Shown here: positions 1 to 11,800 of the stretch, piece by piece
Layout of the letters: the number at the start of each line of letters is the position of its first letter
Numbering within the stretch: the first letter of the stretch is position 1
Origin: Closterium sp. Naga37s-1
Lineage: Eukaryota > Streptophyta > Zygnematophyceae > Desmidiales > Closteriaceae
Reading direction: 5' to 3'
Assembly: GCA_947471745.1 (NCBI GenBank)
Contig: CANJKZ010000110.1
Span: forward strand, 744,001-808,000
DNA length: 64,000 nucleotides
Made by a program: the position numbers and the translations under genes
The notes under the pieces: generated by a model
What the model saw: only the letters and a program-made list of their open reading frames with translations
Told to the model about the DNA's origin: nothing
Databases searched by the model: none

Positions 1-1585
1 CCCCCCCCCTCCCCCCCCCCCCGCCCCCCCCCCCTTTCTCCTCTCTCTCTCCCTGCCGCACCTTGTGTTGGGAGGGGGGGGGAGCTTGGAGGTTCAGGGG
101 GAGGCAGGAGGGGATCTGCAGCACCAGCCCCCCCCCCACTTCTCCTCCATCCCCCTGCTGCGGGTGCAGCGGTGGGGGGGAGGGGATCTGCAGCCCTGTG
201 CTGCCCTGCTGCCCTGCTGCCCTGTGCGCCCCGCGCGCCCTGCAGCCCTGCGCGCCCCGCGTACCCTGCTGTCATGCTGCCCTGCGCGCCCCGCGCGCCC
301 TGCAGCCCTGCTGCGCCCCGCGCGCCCTGCTGCCCTGCAGCCCTGTGCGCCCCGCGCGCCCTGCAGCCCTGCGCGCCCTGCTGTCCTGCTGCCCTACGCG
401 CCCTGCGCGCACTGCAGCCCTGCGCGCCCCGCGCGCCCTGCTGCCCCGCAGCCCTGTGCGCCCTGCAGCCCAGTGCGCCCCGCGCGCCCCGCGCGCCCTA
501 CTGCCCTGCAGCCCTGTGCGCCCTGCTGCCCTGCAGCCCTGTGCGCCCTGCTGCCCTGCTGCTGCCGCTACAGCCCTTGCTGTTGCCGCTACAGCCCTTG
601 CTGCTGCCGCTACAGCCCTTGCTGCTGCCCTGCACGCCCCGCGCGCCCTGCAGCCCTGCTGCGCCCCACGCGCCCTGCTGTCCTGCTGCCCTGCGCGCCC
701 TGCGCGCACTGCAGCCCTGCGCGCCCCGCGCGCCCTGCTGCCCTGCAGCCCTGTGCACCCTGCTGCCCTGTTTGCCCCGCGCGCCCTGCTGCCCTGTTTG
801 CCCCGCGCGCCCTGCTGCCCTGCAGCCCTGTGCGCCCTGCTGCCCTGCTGCCCTGTGCGCCCCGCGCGCCCTGCAGCCCTGTGCGCCCCACGCGCCCTGC
901 TGCCCTGTGCGCCCTGCTGCCCTGTGCGCCCCGTGCGCCCTGCTGCCCTCTGCACGCGCCATGCACAGCCCCCCCCCGCCCCCCCCCCCCCCCCCCTTCT
1001 CCTTCATCCCCTGCTGCAGGTGCAGCAGTGGGGGGAGGGTATGGGGGTGGCGGGTGTGTGAACCGTCCCCTGCTCCTCCTCCTCCTCCGTCTCCCACTGC
1101 TACAGCTGCCGCTGAGGGGGGTGGGTGTGTGGGAGCCGAGGGAGTGGTGCTAGGGGGGTGAAGTGGGAGTGGAGCTAGGGGTGCAGCAAGGGGTGTGTGA
1201 AAGGGGGGTGGGACAGTTGGGGGAGGTTGAGCGGAGACTGCTGTCTTGTCGTCTGCAGCACCTGTAGTCCGGGGCTCTGCTTCTGGTAGCTCAGAGAGCC
1301 TGCTGCACCTGTCGCCCGTGGGTCCGTTGCTCCTGCCGCTCAGAGTTAGCCGCAGAGCCAGCTACTCCTGTAGTCCGGGGCTCTTGCTCCGGTAGCCACC
1401 GTGCGCGCCGCTCCTGTTGCCCGTGTGTCCGCAGCATCAGCCGTTGCCTCCTATCTCCTCTCCTCTCACAGTCCAGCCTCCTCCTCACTTGCCCTTTGTG
1501 TATGCCTCTAGCTTTGCTTGTACTTGTGAACCTGCTCTATGATTGCTTGCTCTGCTGATTATACCCCACTTTGACTATGGGGGTG
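1..1585 (+). mobile_element. Internal region of a non-autonomous LTR element (partial)
   Basis: GC-rich tandem units built on CCCTGCTG and GCGCGCCCCG fill 190-960, bounded by poly-C runs (1-35, 965-1000). The block at 1010-1060 (gtgcagcagtgggg, then tatgggggtggcgggtgtg) closely matches 63285-63320 inside the better-defined element at the right edge. A purine tract (atgggggtg) at 1576-1585 directly precedes a TG start, as a polypurine tract would. All six frames are open because the repeats lack stops; these Pro/Ala/Cys-rich or Gly/Arg-rich ORFs are not credible proteins. The left end lies outside the window. The element assignment is inference from similarity to 62351-64000. Confidence 0.4.
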
Positions 1586-1772
1586 TGTCAGAATGTATTT
1601 GCTGTCTCGCCTGCAGTGGGGTATTCTGTAGTGAGTACAACCCAATTTAGGGTTTTGTATTTATATCCCAACTCTTGCTAGTGAATTCATTCCTTTCGAC
1701 ATTCTCCTTTCCAATTCTCTCGATACTCAATTCTCTCGACATCCATGCTAGTATCTCGACACTCACTAGCCA
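1586..1772 (+). mobile_element. Putative 3' LTR of the left-edge element
   Basis: Starts TGTCAGAATGTATTTG immediately after the purine tract and can be read to a CA at 1771-1772. Its start resembles the LTR at 62351 (TGTTAGAATTTATATG). The terminal CA is my choice; no second LTR or target duplication is visible, so the right boundary is uncertain. Confidence 0.35.
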
Positions 1773-2583
1773 TGGCTCCTAAGTAACGCTAGGATTCTAA
1801 CAGCAGTAGTAGCAAAAGCAGCGGCAGTAAGGAGCAGCACCAGCAAGGAGCAGCAGCAGCAAGGAGCGACAGCTGCAGCAAGTAGCAGCAGAAGCAGCAG
1901 CAAGGAGCAGCAGCTGCAGCAAGTAGCAGCAGCAGCAGCACGTAGGAGAAGGCGCATAGCAGCAGCAGCAGCAGCAGCAGCGCGCGGGCTGGGTGCATGC
2001 AGGCAGCGCGGGTAGCGGCAACAGCTCAGGCGCAGCAGCAGGACCACTTGCAGCAGCAGCAGCAGCTCAGGCGCAGCAGCAGGAACACTTGCAGCAGCAG
2101 TCGCAGCAGCAGCATCAGCAGCAGCAGCAGGTAACAGCAGCAGCGCATGCAGCAGGAGGGGCCGCGCAGGTGACACCAGCAGCAGCGCACAGCAGGGCGC
2201 AGGCTGCTGGCGGGCAGCGCGAGTGGGCAGTAGCACACTGGTGCTTGCGGGCAGGAAGCGCGCTCGCGGGCGGGCAATGCGCTAGGCAGCAGGCAGCGCG
2301 ATTGCGGGCAGGGCTGGGCAGCGCGATCGCGGGCAGGACAGGGCAGCGCGATTTCAGGTGGGGCAGGACAGCTCGATCGTGCTAGAGGGGCAGCACGAAA
2401 AACAGCGTAGCGGCAGCACTAGGGGCACTAGTGGGGCAAAACGATCAGTGCGCTCTCAGGGCAGCGCGCTACGGGCAGTTATATCCTAGCATGGTGGGCC
2501 CAAGAATATTAGGAATGGATTAGGAAGGTACCTAGACTCTGAAACCATATTAAGAGTATCGAGAAAAGTGATGATGGATTAGG

Positions 2584-2585
<2 letters not shown>
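1773..2585. repeat. CAG/GCA-rich imperfect repeat and spacer
   Basis: From 1800 to 2150 the sequence is dominated by imperfect CAG/GCA triplets (caaggagcagcagc modules); 2210-2480 holds a second motif, gggcagcgcg with variants, about every 25-30 bp. Open frames here (for example 1766-2236 minus, poly-Leu; 1993-2385 plus, poly-Gln) follow from triplet composition. From 2490 to 2585 nothing is recognised. Confidence 0.5.

Positions 2586-2635
<50 letters not shown>
2586..2635. repeat. Homopolymer of 50 G
   Basis: Fifty consecutive G residues, flanked by aggtt and tggtac. Such runs can form G-quadruplexes and are unstable, so exact length in the assembly should not be trusted. Confidence 0.9.
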
Positions 2636-2636
<1 letters not shown>

Positions 2637-4400
2637 GGTACAAGATTGTCGAGAAAAGAGTTGTACCCTCTAAGGATAACCCCTACATAGCCTAGATAAA
2701 CTAGAAACATATAATGTTTTGACAATTAGGGTTGAACAGGTTGGATCGATCTTGCTTATGGAAATGTTTGGTCCCTACCCAGCGAGCCTCTGGGCAGCCC
2801 GGAAAGTTGTGGGACACGTGACGCATTCCTTCCGGGAGCCTGCAACAAATTGACAAAACACGAACCGAGAAGCCCATCACTGTACACCAAACCCAAACCT
2901 GACTATTTGATATGTAGCACCACACCCGAACCAGAGCTCAAACCCGAGCCTGGATGCTGACGCGCCCGCCAAGCAGTGCCTCGATCTTTTGAGTAACTCG
3001 TGCGATTTCGCCCACGCACAAACGAGGTCCCACTCGCCACTGACTGTTGCCCAACGCGCATGCTGCCCCACGCACACCTCCTTCCTAGCAGCGATGCTCC
3101 CACGGGTATTTGTTTGTGGGAGGATGTGCGTGGAACGACGCTGACTGTCTGCGCTGACCTCGTCGTGAGGTCCTCAATTTTCGTGAAATGTGACCAGACC
3201 CGACATCACGAATTGCCGGTAACAATTGGATTCCCAGGGTTTTTCCCTACAGCCAAACTTCTGTATGCGAATCGAACACCCACTGAGTAACTCGTGCGAG
3301 TTTCGCCTACGCGCAAAAGGGCCACTCGCCGCTGACTGTTGACCAACGCACTTGGGCCCCACACCTCCTTCCAAGCAGCCCCTCAAGGCTTGTCGCTCCA
3401 GTTGGCCAGGCGGAAAGGGGGGCAGGGAATGAGGGGAGCTGGGGAGTGAGCGGGGGCGGGGGGTCGGGGAGAGTTGCTTCCTCCAATTCTAGGCGCAGGA
3501 TTTTCGCAGACCGAATCATGGCAAACAGGGTTACCAGGAAAGGGGGGGAGTGACCGGGGCGGGGGTTTGGGAGTGAGCCTGCATGCATCTTTCCACAAAC
3601 CCAGGCGAAATAATTTCCTAGACCTAGTCACGACAAACAAGGCTACCTGGGGAGTAGATCGACTGCTCATCGCAAAAGCGCGTCAAATCGAGCCGCGTTG
3701 TTCCCCCCCACCCTCCCACCTCCCCACCCTCCCCGTCGCTCCACCCAACCCCCCACCCTGCAGCAGCCAAGGCAAAGCAACCCATTAGATTGTCAATCAT
3801 CCTAGTAACCTTAGCTGTCCTTAGTTGTCCTTAGTTGTCCTTCAAGTGACCCGACCGTTAGTTGTCCTTCGTGTGACCGCGCGTGGCGCGTGAGTCGGCA
3901 CTATCGAGGTATCAGCAGCAGCAGCAGCACCCAGGAAACTCCTGGTTGCTCCTGATTGGTGGAGCAGTATGAGGTGCAGTTATGAGGAGCGCCACATGAG
4001 GAGCACATGAGGGCTTCACTTCATCCATTCACCAGCAGCACCCAGGAAACTCCTGATTTCGTCTGATTGGTCGTAGCGTGCCGCGACGCGACGCGACTCC
4101 CTTCGCAGGAGTATCGAGTAGTAGTACTAAACATGGCGTTATCTCGAGCTTTCATCGTCAGTCGGATCAAATCTTCACGTCTTTTTCCAAGAGCACTGCG
4201 GATGATAAAACCTTCACATCTTCCACTGCGTTGGCTCAGACGATCCTACTGTCGGAAGAATTTCTCCGCATTCGCCGCAGTGCTCGTTCTCCGCAGTCCG
4301 CGATCTCCCGCATCACATAGGTCTTTAAAAATAGATCACTCGTTACGAAATTCAAGCAACAGACGTTCCCAGTTTTCAGTTAACGGTAACAAATCCATTC
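2636..4400. other. Spacer with locally duplicated blocks, upstream of the kinase
   Basis: No convincing gene. Two diverged copies of a roughly 100-bp block start with gagtaactcgtgcga at 2991 and 3285 and end at cctccttcc-agcag. Another duplicated block (cagcagcacccaggaaactcctg) lies at about 3935 and 4032. A short ttagttgtcc repeat is at 3810-3840 and again at 3858. The promoter of the downstream kinase should be in 4080-4400, but I see no recognisable element. Confidence 0.5.
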
Positions 4401-5459
4401 ATGGCGCAGCGCAATTCTCTGAGCGCCTTCGCGGAAAAGTACGAAATCAGGAAGGATCTGGGAAAGGGACAATTCGGCGTCGTTGCGGAATGCGCGGAGC
4501 GCGTTTCCGGCAGGCGACTCGCCTGCAAGGTGGTCCCGGCGCACAAGCAAGCCGTTGACGCCGCGCAACGGGAAGTAACGGCACTATCTCTACTGAGAGG
4601 GTGTGAAAATATCGTTACTCTCGAAGATGCTTTTATCGGAGAGGGTGGGAAGGGGATGGTGCTTGTAATGGAGCTCGCTTCCGGCGGCGATCTTCTAACG
4701 CGGATGGAGAAAAAGGGACGGATTCCCGAGTCCGAGGCGCGTGAGCTGTTCAGAGGAGTCGCCATGGCTTTAAGGCAGTGCCACTACAACGGGGTTATTC
4801 ATCGCGACGTCAAACCCGACAACGTACTTCTGTTTCCCGCCAAAACTTCTCTCCTACGGCGAATGTCGTCTGAAAGCGGTTCACCTAGTGGGTCCCCAAG
4901 ATCAACCCTAATAAGCGACTTCATGGGTGCTTGCGACTTCAGAGGTTATGAATTCACTGCGAAACTCGCCGATTTCGGAATCGCGAAGGTGCTTGCGCCT
5001 GGAGAGAAGATCGACGGCTATGCAGGGAGCTCCCCTTACGAGGCTCCCGAGGTTTTGGCGGGAAAATCGTACGATTTCGCTGCGGACATTTGGAGCCTTG
5101 GTGTTACCCTATACGCAATGCTGTCGGGGAAATGGCCGACTTTCGCGAATGGTCGCCGAATCTTTGACGAAAGCAAGGACTGGGACTCCCCCTGTTGGTG
5201 GATCATCTCGAGCCGAGCGAAGAATCTCATCCGTTCGATGCTCGCAACCGACCCGCAGATCCGACCGTCCATACATGACGTTCTGAATGACCCTTGGGTT
5301 TGCGGCGCCTCGTTGTTTCCATCTTCATTCTCCGGCGTTGGTTCTCCCAGAAGCATTCCCAAGGCTGCTGCTGCTTCTGCTGTCCAACCTCCCCCTGCAT
5401 TTGCCATCCAACCTGCGACTTCATTTGCTATCGCAGATGCAGCTTCATTTTCCAGCACA

Positions 5460-5524
<65 letters not shown>

Positions 5525-5858
5525 ATCACCAAAGGGTCCCCTGCCTTCCGCTGCTGACTCCTCCTCCACCTCTGCCGCCTTCACGTTCCCGCTCGCGACG
5601 CTCACTATCAAGACCACATACAGAACCACATGGAGCACGATAAAGGCGTGCCGCAAGCTCGCATCTGATGTGCTTCGGCAGAAGCAGTGGCGTCGCAGCG
5701 TGTGTGTTGCTGAGAAGCTTTCACCGCGTGCCAGCAAACTCTCTCCATGCAAGTCCCAGCGGGCGTCGGAGAGGCTCAGTGCGCGGGTTGCTGCCATGGC
5801 CGTTGCGGCGGTTGAAGAATTCACTGCCGATAGGGCGTCCGGTGTAACACAGGCATAA
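4401..5858 (+). CDS. Ser/Thr protein kinase, CAMK/PEPC-kinase-like, poly-Ala C-terminal tail
   Basis: A single uninterrupted 485-codon frame from ATG 4401 to TAA 5856. Kinase motifs are in order: glycine loop GKGQFG (residues 21-26), ATP-binding Lys43 in ACKVV, catalytic HRDVKPDN (134-141), DFG (191-193), EAPE (214-217), and DIWSLG (Asp229). The domain ends near residue 300 with a typical DPWV block. There is no EF-hand, transmembrane segment or signal peptide, so it is probably soluble. A Ser-rich insert of about 40 residues (146-185) separates the catalytic loop from DFG. The tail is low-complexity, with a poly-Ala run encoded by a GCT microsatellite, then a basic segment. All catalytic residues are present, so activity is expected; substrate unknown. 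Lack of introns contrasts with every other gene here and could reflect retroposition (inference). Confidence 0.85.
5461..5523 (+). repeat. (CTG)21 microsatellite coding poly-Ala in the kinase tail
   Basis: Twenty-one uninterrupted CTG triplets, read in the GCT (Ala) frame of the kinase. Length polymorphism would change only the disordered tail. Confidence 0.9.
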
Positions 5859-6299
5859 CTGTTCTGAGATGGCATTCTTGGTTGAATGTCCTTAAGGTGT
5901 GTCTGCAATGCAGTTAGATCAGCATGCTATAAAAGTACTAACGTTATTCTCATTCATCCACCTGACCCAACTTGTTTCTGTTTATCCATCCTTGAGATAC
6001 TCTGACCCTCCTTTTGGTGTGCCGGCCACCTGCCCTGAGCTTTCTGTTAGGCAGTTATATTTTCACAAATCTTTGTTGGGTGGCCTGTACAGCACACAAA
6101 CATTGCGTAAAATGACAGCATACACAGGCAGGCTGAAAACCATCTTAACTACAGCTACGAAATATGAACTATTTAACACCCGCACGATATGTACAACGTT
6201 GTCCTTTTCGTCCTGGTGTAATCTCCTGTTCTCTCTCCACCTCCTGCTTCCTTGTCCCCTCTCCCCCTTTCCCCTATCCCTCCACCCCACATCCCCTCC
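5859..6299. other. Spacer 3' of the kinase
   Basis: AT-richer sequence without a coding signature; the kinase 3' UTR must lie here. No clear polyadenylation motif identified. Confidence 0.4.
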
Positions 6300-7463
6300 T
6301 CGCATCAACAATCATCGCTCGAGCCCTGTTCTCCACACCACACCCTCGGCAACATACGGGGGAGGTGGCAACTGGACGGCATCTATCACCACCCCTTATG
6401 CTTCCCCCCTCAGCTCAGCTCCCCTGATCTCCCCCCCCCTCTACATCACCGCTTCGCATCAACAATCATCGCTCGAGCCCAATGCCCCACATCCTCGTCA
6501 TCACTCGGGGAAGGTGGCAACCGAACTCCTTCCACCAGTTACACTGGTGTTCCTTGTAAGGAGTCCAACACCATGCTCCTCATGGTCCAACACCATGCTC
6601 CTCATGGTCCAACACCATGCTCCTCATGGTCGCTCTTCCCTCTCACCGCCTCGCATCAATGATCATCGCCCGAGCCCAATGCTCCACAGCTTCGGCATCA
6701 CTTGGAGGAGGTGGCAACTGTACCGCATCAACCACTGCCCACTCCTCCCCCCCCACCTCCCCTTTCCCCTCGCCTCCCTCCCTCCCTCCTCCACGCCCTC
6801 CCTCCCACACTCGCCCCATCCCTTCCCCGTGCCCCTTCCCTCTCGATCCTAGCAGTCTCTGCTTGAGATTCAACCCATGGGCATTGGGGTCAGAGACCAG
6901 ATAGGCTGGGATGTCCGAACCTGCTCTCCCTTCATGATTTGATATGGTGGAGTTTGGATGTGTGTTAGGGCTGTGGCTGATAGTGGCATGATGGGTGTGG
7001 GGAAGAGCGGCGCTTGTGCTTGTATCGGAGATGACTTTACAGGGTATTCTGCGACCGTGCTGCTTGGAAGAGGGGAGAGGGGGGCAGAGGGAGGAGTGAA
7101 AGGTCGAGTGGGGAAAAAGCGGGCACTTGTGCTCGCGCTTCTATAGGAATGACTCTACACGGTGATTTGAGACCTTGCGGCTCGGAAAGGGAGAGATGGG
7201 AGAGCGGGAGAGAGGTAAGGAGGAGTGTGGGGTTGAGTACGCGAGAGAGGGAATTGTGAGAGAGAGAAACGGAGTGCGGGGGAGAAAGCGGGGATTTCAA
7301 TACTTACCTAAAGGGGTTATATACAGAATGAGTGAGTTTTGGAATAAACCAGGCCTAAACTCCTTCACATCTTTCTTCATCTCCCTTCACTCACCAAGGC
7401 TGCTGCTGTTGTGCTGATATAGTCCTCAACAAGGGAGTTTCCAAGAAGGTTCTCGTGAGGCAC
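6300..7463 (-). CDS. Unidentified multi-exon gene (partial exons)
   Basis: Several minus-strand exon-like segments have splice signals but no recognised family. The best, 7395-7463 (23 codons, phase 0 at both ends, gtgcag acceptor, gtgagt donor), reads VPHENLLGNSLVEDY and so on. Further down come a segment reading GLKSPCRVIPIEARAQ (about 7140-7190, with a decayed copy near 7030) and a segment reading DAEAVEHWARAMIIDARR ending at a gtgaga donor near 6650. The last has diverged copies near 6450 and 6310, so this gene also shows tandem exon duplication. A triplicated caccatgctcctcatggtc lies at 6569-6635. Start and stop are not located; everything beyond the first exon is tentative. Confidence 0.3.
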
Positions 7464-7689
7464 CTGCACCCCCTCCCCTGCTCCCCCTTCGGCAGCAGCA
7501 GTGGGAGAAGTAGCAGCGGCGAAGGGGGGGAGGGCTGGATGGTGCGGTTTTAGGTGGGGAGGCTGAGTAGTGGTTGGTGGGCAGAAAAACAACGACGAGT
7601 CACATCCCTGGTTGCTGCAAGGAAGTGAAGCGGGGAAGGGGAAGCAAATTGGGAGGGAGGGGAAGGAAGAGGAGGAGTGCGGGGGGGAA
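7464..7689. other. Low-complexity spacer
   Basis: Purine-rich DNA leading into the 43-bp minisatellite. A block containing cacatccctggttgctgcaaggaa (near 7601) recurs around 8618. No coding signal. Confidence 0.3.
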
Positions 7690-8470
7690 AGGGAATGGGA
7701 GGGAACAGGGAAGGCGGAACAGGCAAGGGGAAAGGGAAGGGGAGGGAACAGGGAAGGCGGAACAGGCAAGGGGAAAGGGAATGGGAGGGAACAGGGAAGG
7801 CGGAACAGGCAAGGGGAAAGGGAATGGGAGGGAACAGGGAAGGCGGAACAGGCAAGGGGAAAGGGAATGGGAGGGAACAGGGAAGGCGGAACAGGCAAGG
7901 GGAAAGGGAATGGGAGGGAACAGGGAAGGCGGAACAGGCAAGGGGAAAGGGAATGGGAGGGAACAGGGAAGGCGGAACAGGCAAGGGGAAAGGGAATGGG
8001 AGGGAACAGGGAAGGCGGAAGAGGCAAGGGGAAAGGGAATGGGAAGGAACAGGGAAGGCGGAACAGGCAAGGGGAAAGGGAATGGGAGGGAACAGGGAAG
8101 GCGGAAGAGGCAAGGGGAAAGGGAATGGGAGGGAACAGGGAAGGCGGAAGAGGCAAGGGGAAAGGGAATGGGAGGGAACAGGGAAGGCGGAAGAGGCAAG
8201 GGGAAAGGGAATGGGAGGGAACAGGGAAGGCGGAAGAGGCAAGGGGAAAGGGAATGGGAGGGAACAGGGAAGGCGGAAGAGGCAAGGGGAAAGGGAATGG
8301 GAGGGAACAGGGAAGGCGGAAGAGGCAAGGGGAAAGGGAATGGGAGGGAACAGGGAAGGCGGAAGAGGCAAGGGGAAAGGGAATGGGAGGGAACAGGGAA
8401 GGCGGAAGAGGCAAGGGGAAAGGGAATGGGAGGGAACAGGGAAGGCGGAAGAGGCAAGGGGAAAGGGGGG
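7690..8470. repeat. 43-bp purine-rich minisatellite, about 18 copies
   Basis: Unit gaacagggaaggcggaacag followed by gcaaggggaaagggaatgggagg, repeated with a 43-bp period (for example starts at 7746 and 7789). Copies differ mainly at one site (gcggaacag versus gcggaagag), with the two versions grouped into the two halves of the array. Because 43 is not a multiple of three, every frame cycles through the repeat, producing long spurious ORFs on both strands. Confidence 0.9.
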
Positions 8471-8854
8471 ATAACGGCGTGAGAGAGAGCTGGATGGTGT
8501 GGGACAAGGTGGGGAGACAAGGTGGGGAGACAAGGTGGGGAGACAAGGTGGGGAGACAAGGTGGGGAGGAAAGGCTAAGCAGTGGCAGACGATGGGGAAA
8601 GAAAAGGAACGACGGGTCACACATGTCTGGTTGCTGCAAGGAAATTAGAGTGGGGGAGGGGGCAGGGAATGGGAAGGGGAGGGCGTGAAAGAGAGCCAGA
8701 TGGGGTGGGGCGAGGTGGGGAGGCAAGGCTAAGCAGGGGCGGACGTTGCAGGGGAGAGATGGAAAGGTCTGTACGAAATTAAGTCAGTACGAAATTAAGT
8801 CTGTACGAAATTAAGTCTGTACGAAATTAAGTCTGTTGGCATGTGGAACTCAGC
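8471..8854. repeat. Short tandem repeats downstream of the ATG14-like gene
   Basis: Contains five copies of gacaaggtgggga (8509-8570) and four copies of a 16-bp unit gtacgaaattaagtct (8771-8834). The latter ends 20 bp from the ATG14-like stop codon and lies in its presumed 3' UTR. Confidence 0.6.
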
Positions 8855-11800
8855 TTACCGCAGAAAGGGTAGCCGCGTATCCCGCGTGGCCGCCGACATC
8901 ATCATTGCCAGCTCAGCAAAGTCGTCCAGCTCTGCACCACCTCCTCCACGAGCCTCATCTCCAGGTTTGGCGATCCCAAACCTGCCGGCATGGGCGGCGG
9001 CAAGGCAGGCAGCACTTCTCCGAAGCAAGCGCAGCCCTCGCCGAACCTGCTTGATCTCGCCAGGTGGCAGCTGCTGATTCGCTGCCGAGGCATGGGAGAA
9101 ATTTATCGGGTTGCCTGCTTCGTCTTGTAGCGGGGAAGGTGGTATCCCAGCCCACGAGCCAAAGAGAGAGTTGCAGGCGAAGGAGGAAGAGAGGAAGCTT
9201 CCAGGAAGGGTGGAGGCAGAGGAGTGTGTGGAGGCGGAGGGAGAGGAGGGGAGGTTGGAGGAAAAGGGAGGGGAGGAGGGGGAGTGGGAGGAGGAGTCGA
9301 GAGAGGAGGGAAACGGTGCGTGTGAGTGAGATGGTGTGAGAGAGAAGGAAATCCCATCCCTGCAAAACAGAAACAAAACAATGGGCATGAGATGAGACAC
9401 AAAATTCGTTCGTGTAGTACTATATATTTTTTCTGTATGATAAACGATTCACATGGGTTCTCACCTGGGGTTGGTTGGGGGAGTGAGTGACCAGTAGGAC
9501 TGTCGATGCCACACCTTGGATGATGATGCCTGGAGGGAGGGAGGACGATTAAAGTCAACACAAGTCAATGCAGGTCAAAACAAGTCAACATAGGGAGAGT
9601 TGGAGGGAGGAGTGAGGGTCCAGTAGGACTGTTGATGCCACACCTTGGATGATGATGCTGCCTGGAGGGAGGACGGGCACAGTCAATCCAGGTCAACGCA
9701 GGTCAAAGCAAGTCAATGCTAGTCAATATAATCCAACAATGCCAATGCAAGTCGATCAAGGAGGGAGGAGAGACTGACTCACAGCAAAGGCAGCGACGTG
9801 CAGGAGAGGGAAGGAGAGGTACTTGGAGAGCAGGTGAATGGCAGTAAACGCAAGTCAACGCAGGTCACATATATCAAGGAGCACTCACAGAGAAAGCAGC
9901 AAGGTGCAGGAGAGGGAAGGAGAGGTACTTGGAGAGCAAGTCAATGAGTGGGAGTTGAAGTCAATATAAGTCAACGCATATCGGAGAAACTCACAGCAAA
10001 GGCAGCGACGTGCAGGAGAGGGAAGGAGAGGTACTTGGAGAGCAGGTGAACGCAGGTCAACGCATATCAAGGAGCACTCACAGCAAAGGCAGCGACATGC
10101 AGTAAAGGGAAGGAGAGGTACTTGGAGAGCAGATCGAGGAGTCGAATCAAGCAGCTGGAGTGGTGGAGTGGGGTGGGGCGGGATGGAGAGGGGTGGGGTG
10201 GGATGGGGTGGAAGGATCGGAGTTAGAACCAAAATATCTAAGGGGACTCAGAGACAGAAAGGTATGCGGAAAGCAGGTTCATCAAAAGTTGAAACAGGCA
10301 GCTGGAGTGGTGTAGTGGGGTGGTTAAATGGCAGGTGGGAGAAAATGAAACTTAACCAATGGAAACAGCGAGCTCCTAAGGGGGGATGTAAGAATCAGCG
10401 GAGGGGAGAAGAGGAGGAGAGGCAAGGAAGGACGAAGGAGGGAGGGTGGGGAGTGCAGATGACTTGAATTATGCAATGGCAAACTCACCCGATAGCAGTA
10501 GGCTCTAGGGGAGGGATGAGTAGAATGTGGGCGTCAGAGGAGGGGAGGCAGGGAGAGACGAGGAGAAGAGCATATGACCTCTCTGGCAAACTCACCCTAT
10601 AGCAGCAGCGGGCTCTAAGGGAGGGATGAGCGGGATGCGCCAGAGGAGGGAGGAGGTTGAAAGAGTGAACTTGGACTCGAGGCAAGGAGGCCGCAGATAG
10701 AGAGAACGGACTTGGAGTCAGGAAGAGGAGTGAGGAAGGGGTTGGCAGGAAGGGGGAGGGATGCACGAACACAAGCTCACTCACCCTATTGCGGCTGCTA
10801 GCTCCAAGGGAGGGATGAGCGGGATGTGGGCGTCAGAGGAGGGAAGGCGGAGGCCACAGATAGAGAGAGCGGGCTTGGAGTCAGGAAGAGGAAAGACAGA
10901 ACAAGTGGGCAGGAAGGAGGAGGGAACTCCAACTCACCCGATAGCAGCTGCGAGCTCCAAGGGCGGGATGAGCGGGCGGGATGTGGGCGTCAGAGGAGGG
11001 GAGGCGGAGGCCGAAGATGGAGAGAATGAACTCCGGGATCAGGGAGGGGAGGCGAGAAGGGGGTTGGCAGGAAGGGGCTGGCAGGAAGGGGCTGGCAGGA
11101 AGGGGCTGGCAGGAAGGGGCTGGCAGGAAGGGGCTGGTAGGAAGGGGCTGGCAGGAAGGCGCTGGCAGGAAGGGGCTGGTAGGAAGGGGCTGGCAGGAAG
11201 GCTCTTCCTTCTGGAAGGGGGATTGATGCACAAATGCAAGCTCACTCACCCTATGGCTGCTGCGAGCTCCAACGGAGGTATCAACGGGATGTGGGCGTCA
11301 GAGGAGGGAAGGCGGAGGCCGCAGATGGAGAGAGTGAACTCGCTGGGGTCAGGGAGGGGAGGGGACACACGGACACACGGACACACAGACACACGTGCAC
11401 ACATGCACGAATAAAAAAGAAAAGGTGACTTCTGAGTTGACCCAAACACATTTGTTAAAACACAAGCTCAACACGAAATCCAGAACACAGAATTCAAGTA
11501 TTTTCCTCCGCATTCGTGCCATGGTGGTACGTGCCTGTAAGTTGCCCGGAGCTTGCAAGTTTTGAGGCGCCTCACAAGTTGGTCCGATCCCCTCCTGCTC
11601 CATCCTGCTCGTCCCTTCCTTCCCCTCCCGTCCCTCCCGTCCCTCCCGTTCCTCCCGTCCCTCCCGTCCCTCCCGTCCCTCCGTCCCTCCCGTCCCTCCC
11701 GTCCCTCCCGTCCCTCCCGTCCCTCCCTCCCTCCCGTCCTCCCGTCCCTCCCGTCCCTCCCGTCCCTCCCGTCCCTCCCGTCCCTCCCGTCCCTCCCGTC

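Noticed and set aside
63-1161. Cys/Ala/Pro-rich ORFs at the left edge
   Set aside because: Overlapping frames on both strands from a GC-rich tandem repeat inside a probable LTR element.
7377-8726. 449-codon Pro/Ser/Phe ORF and opposing Gly/Arg ORFs
   Set aside because: Products of the 43-bp minisatellite; the period is not a multiple of three, so every frame is open.
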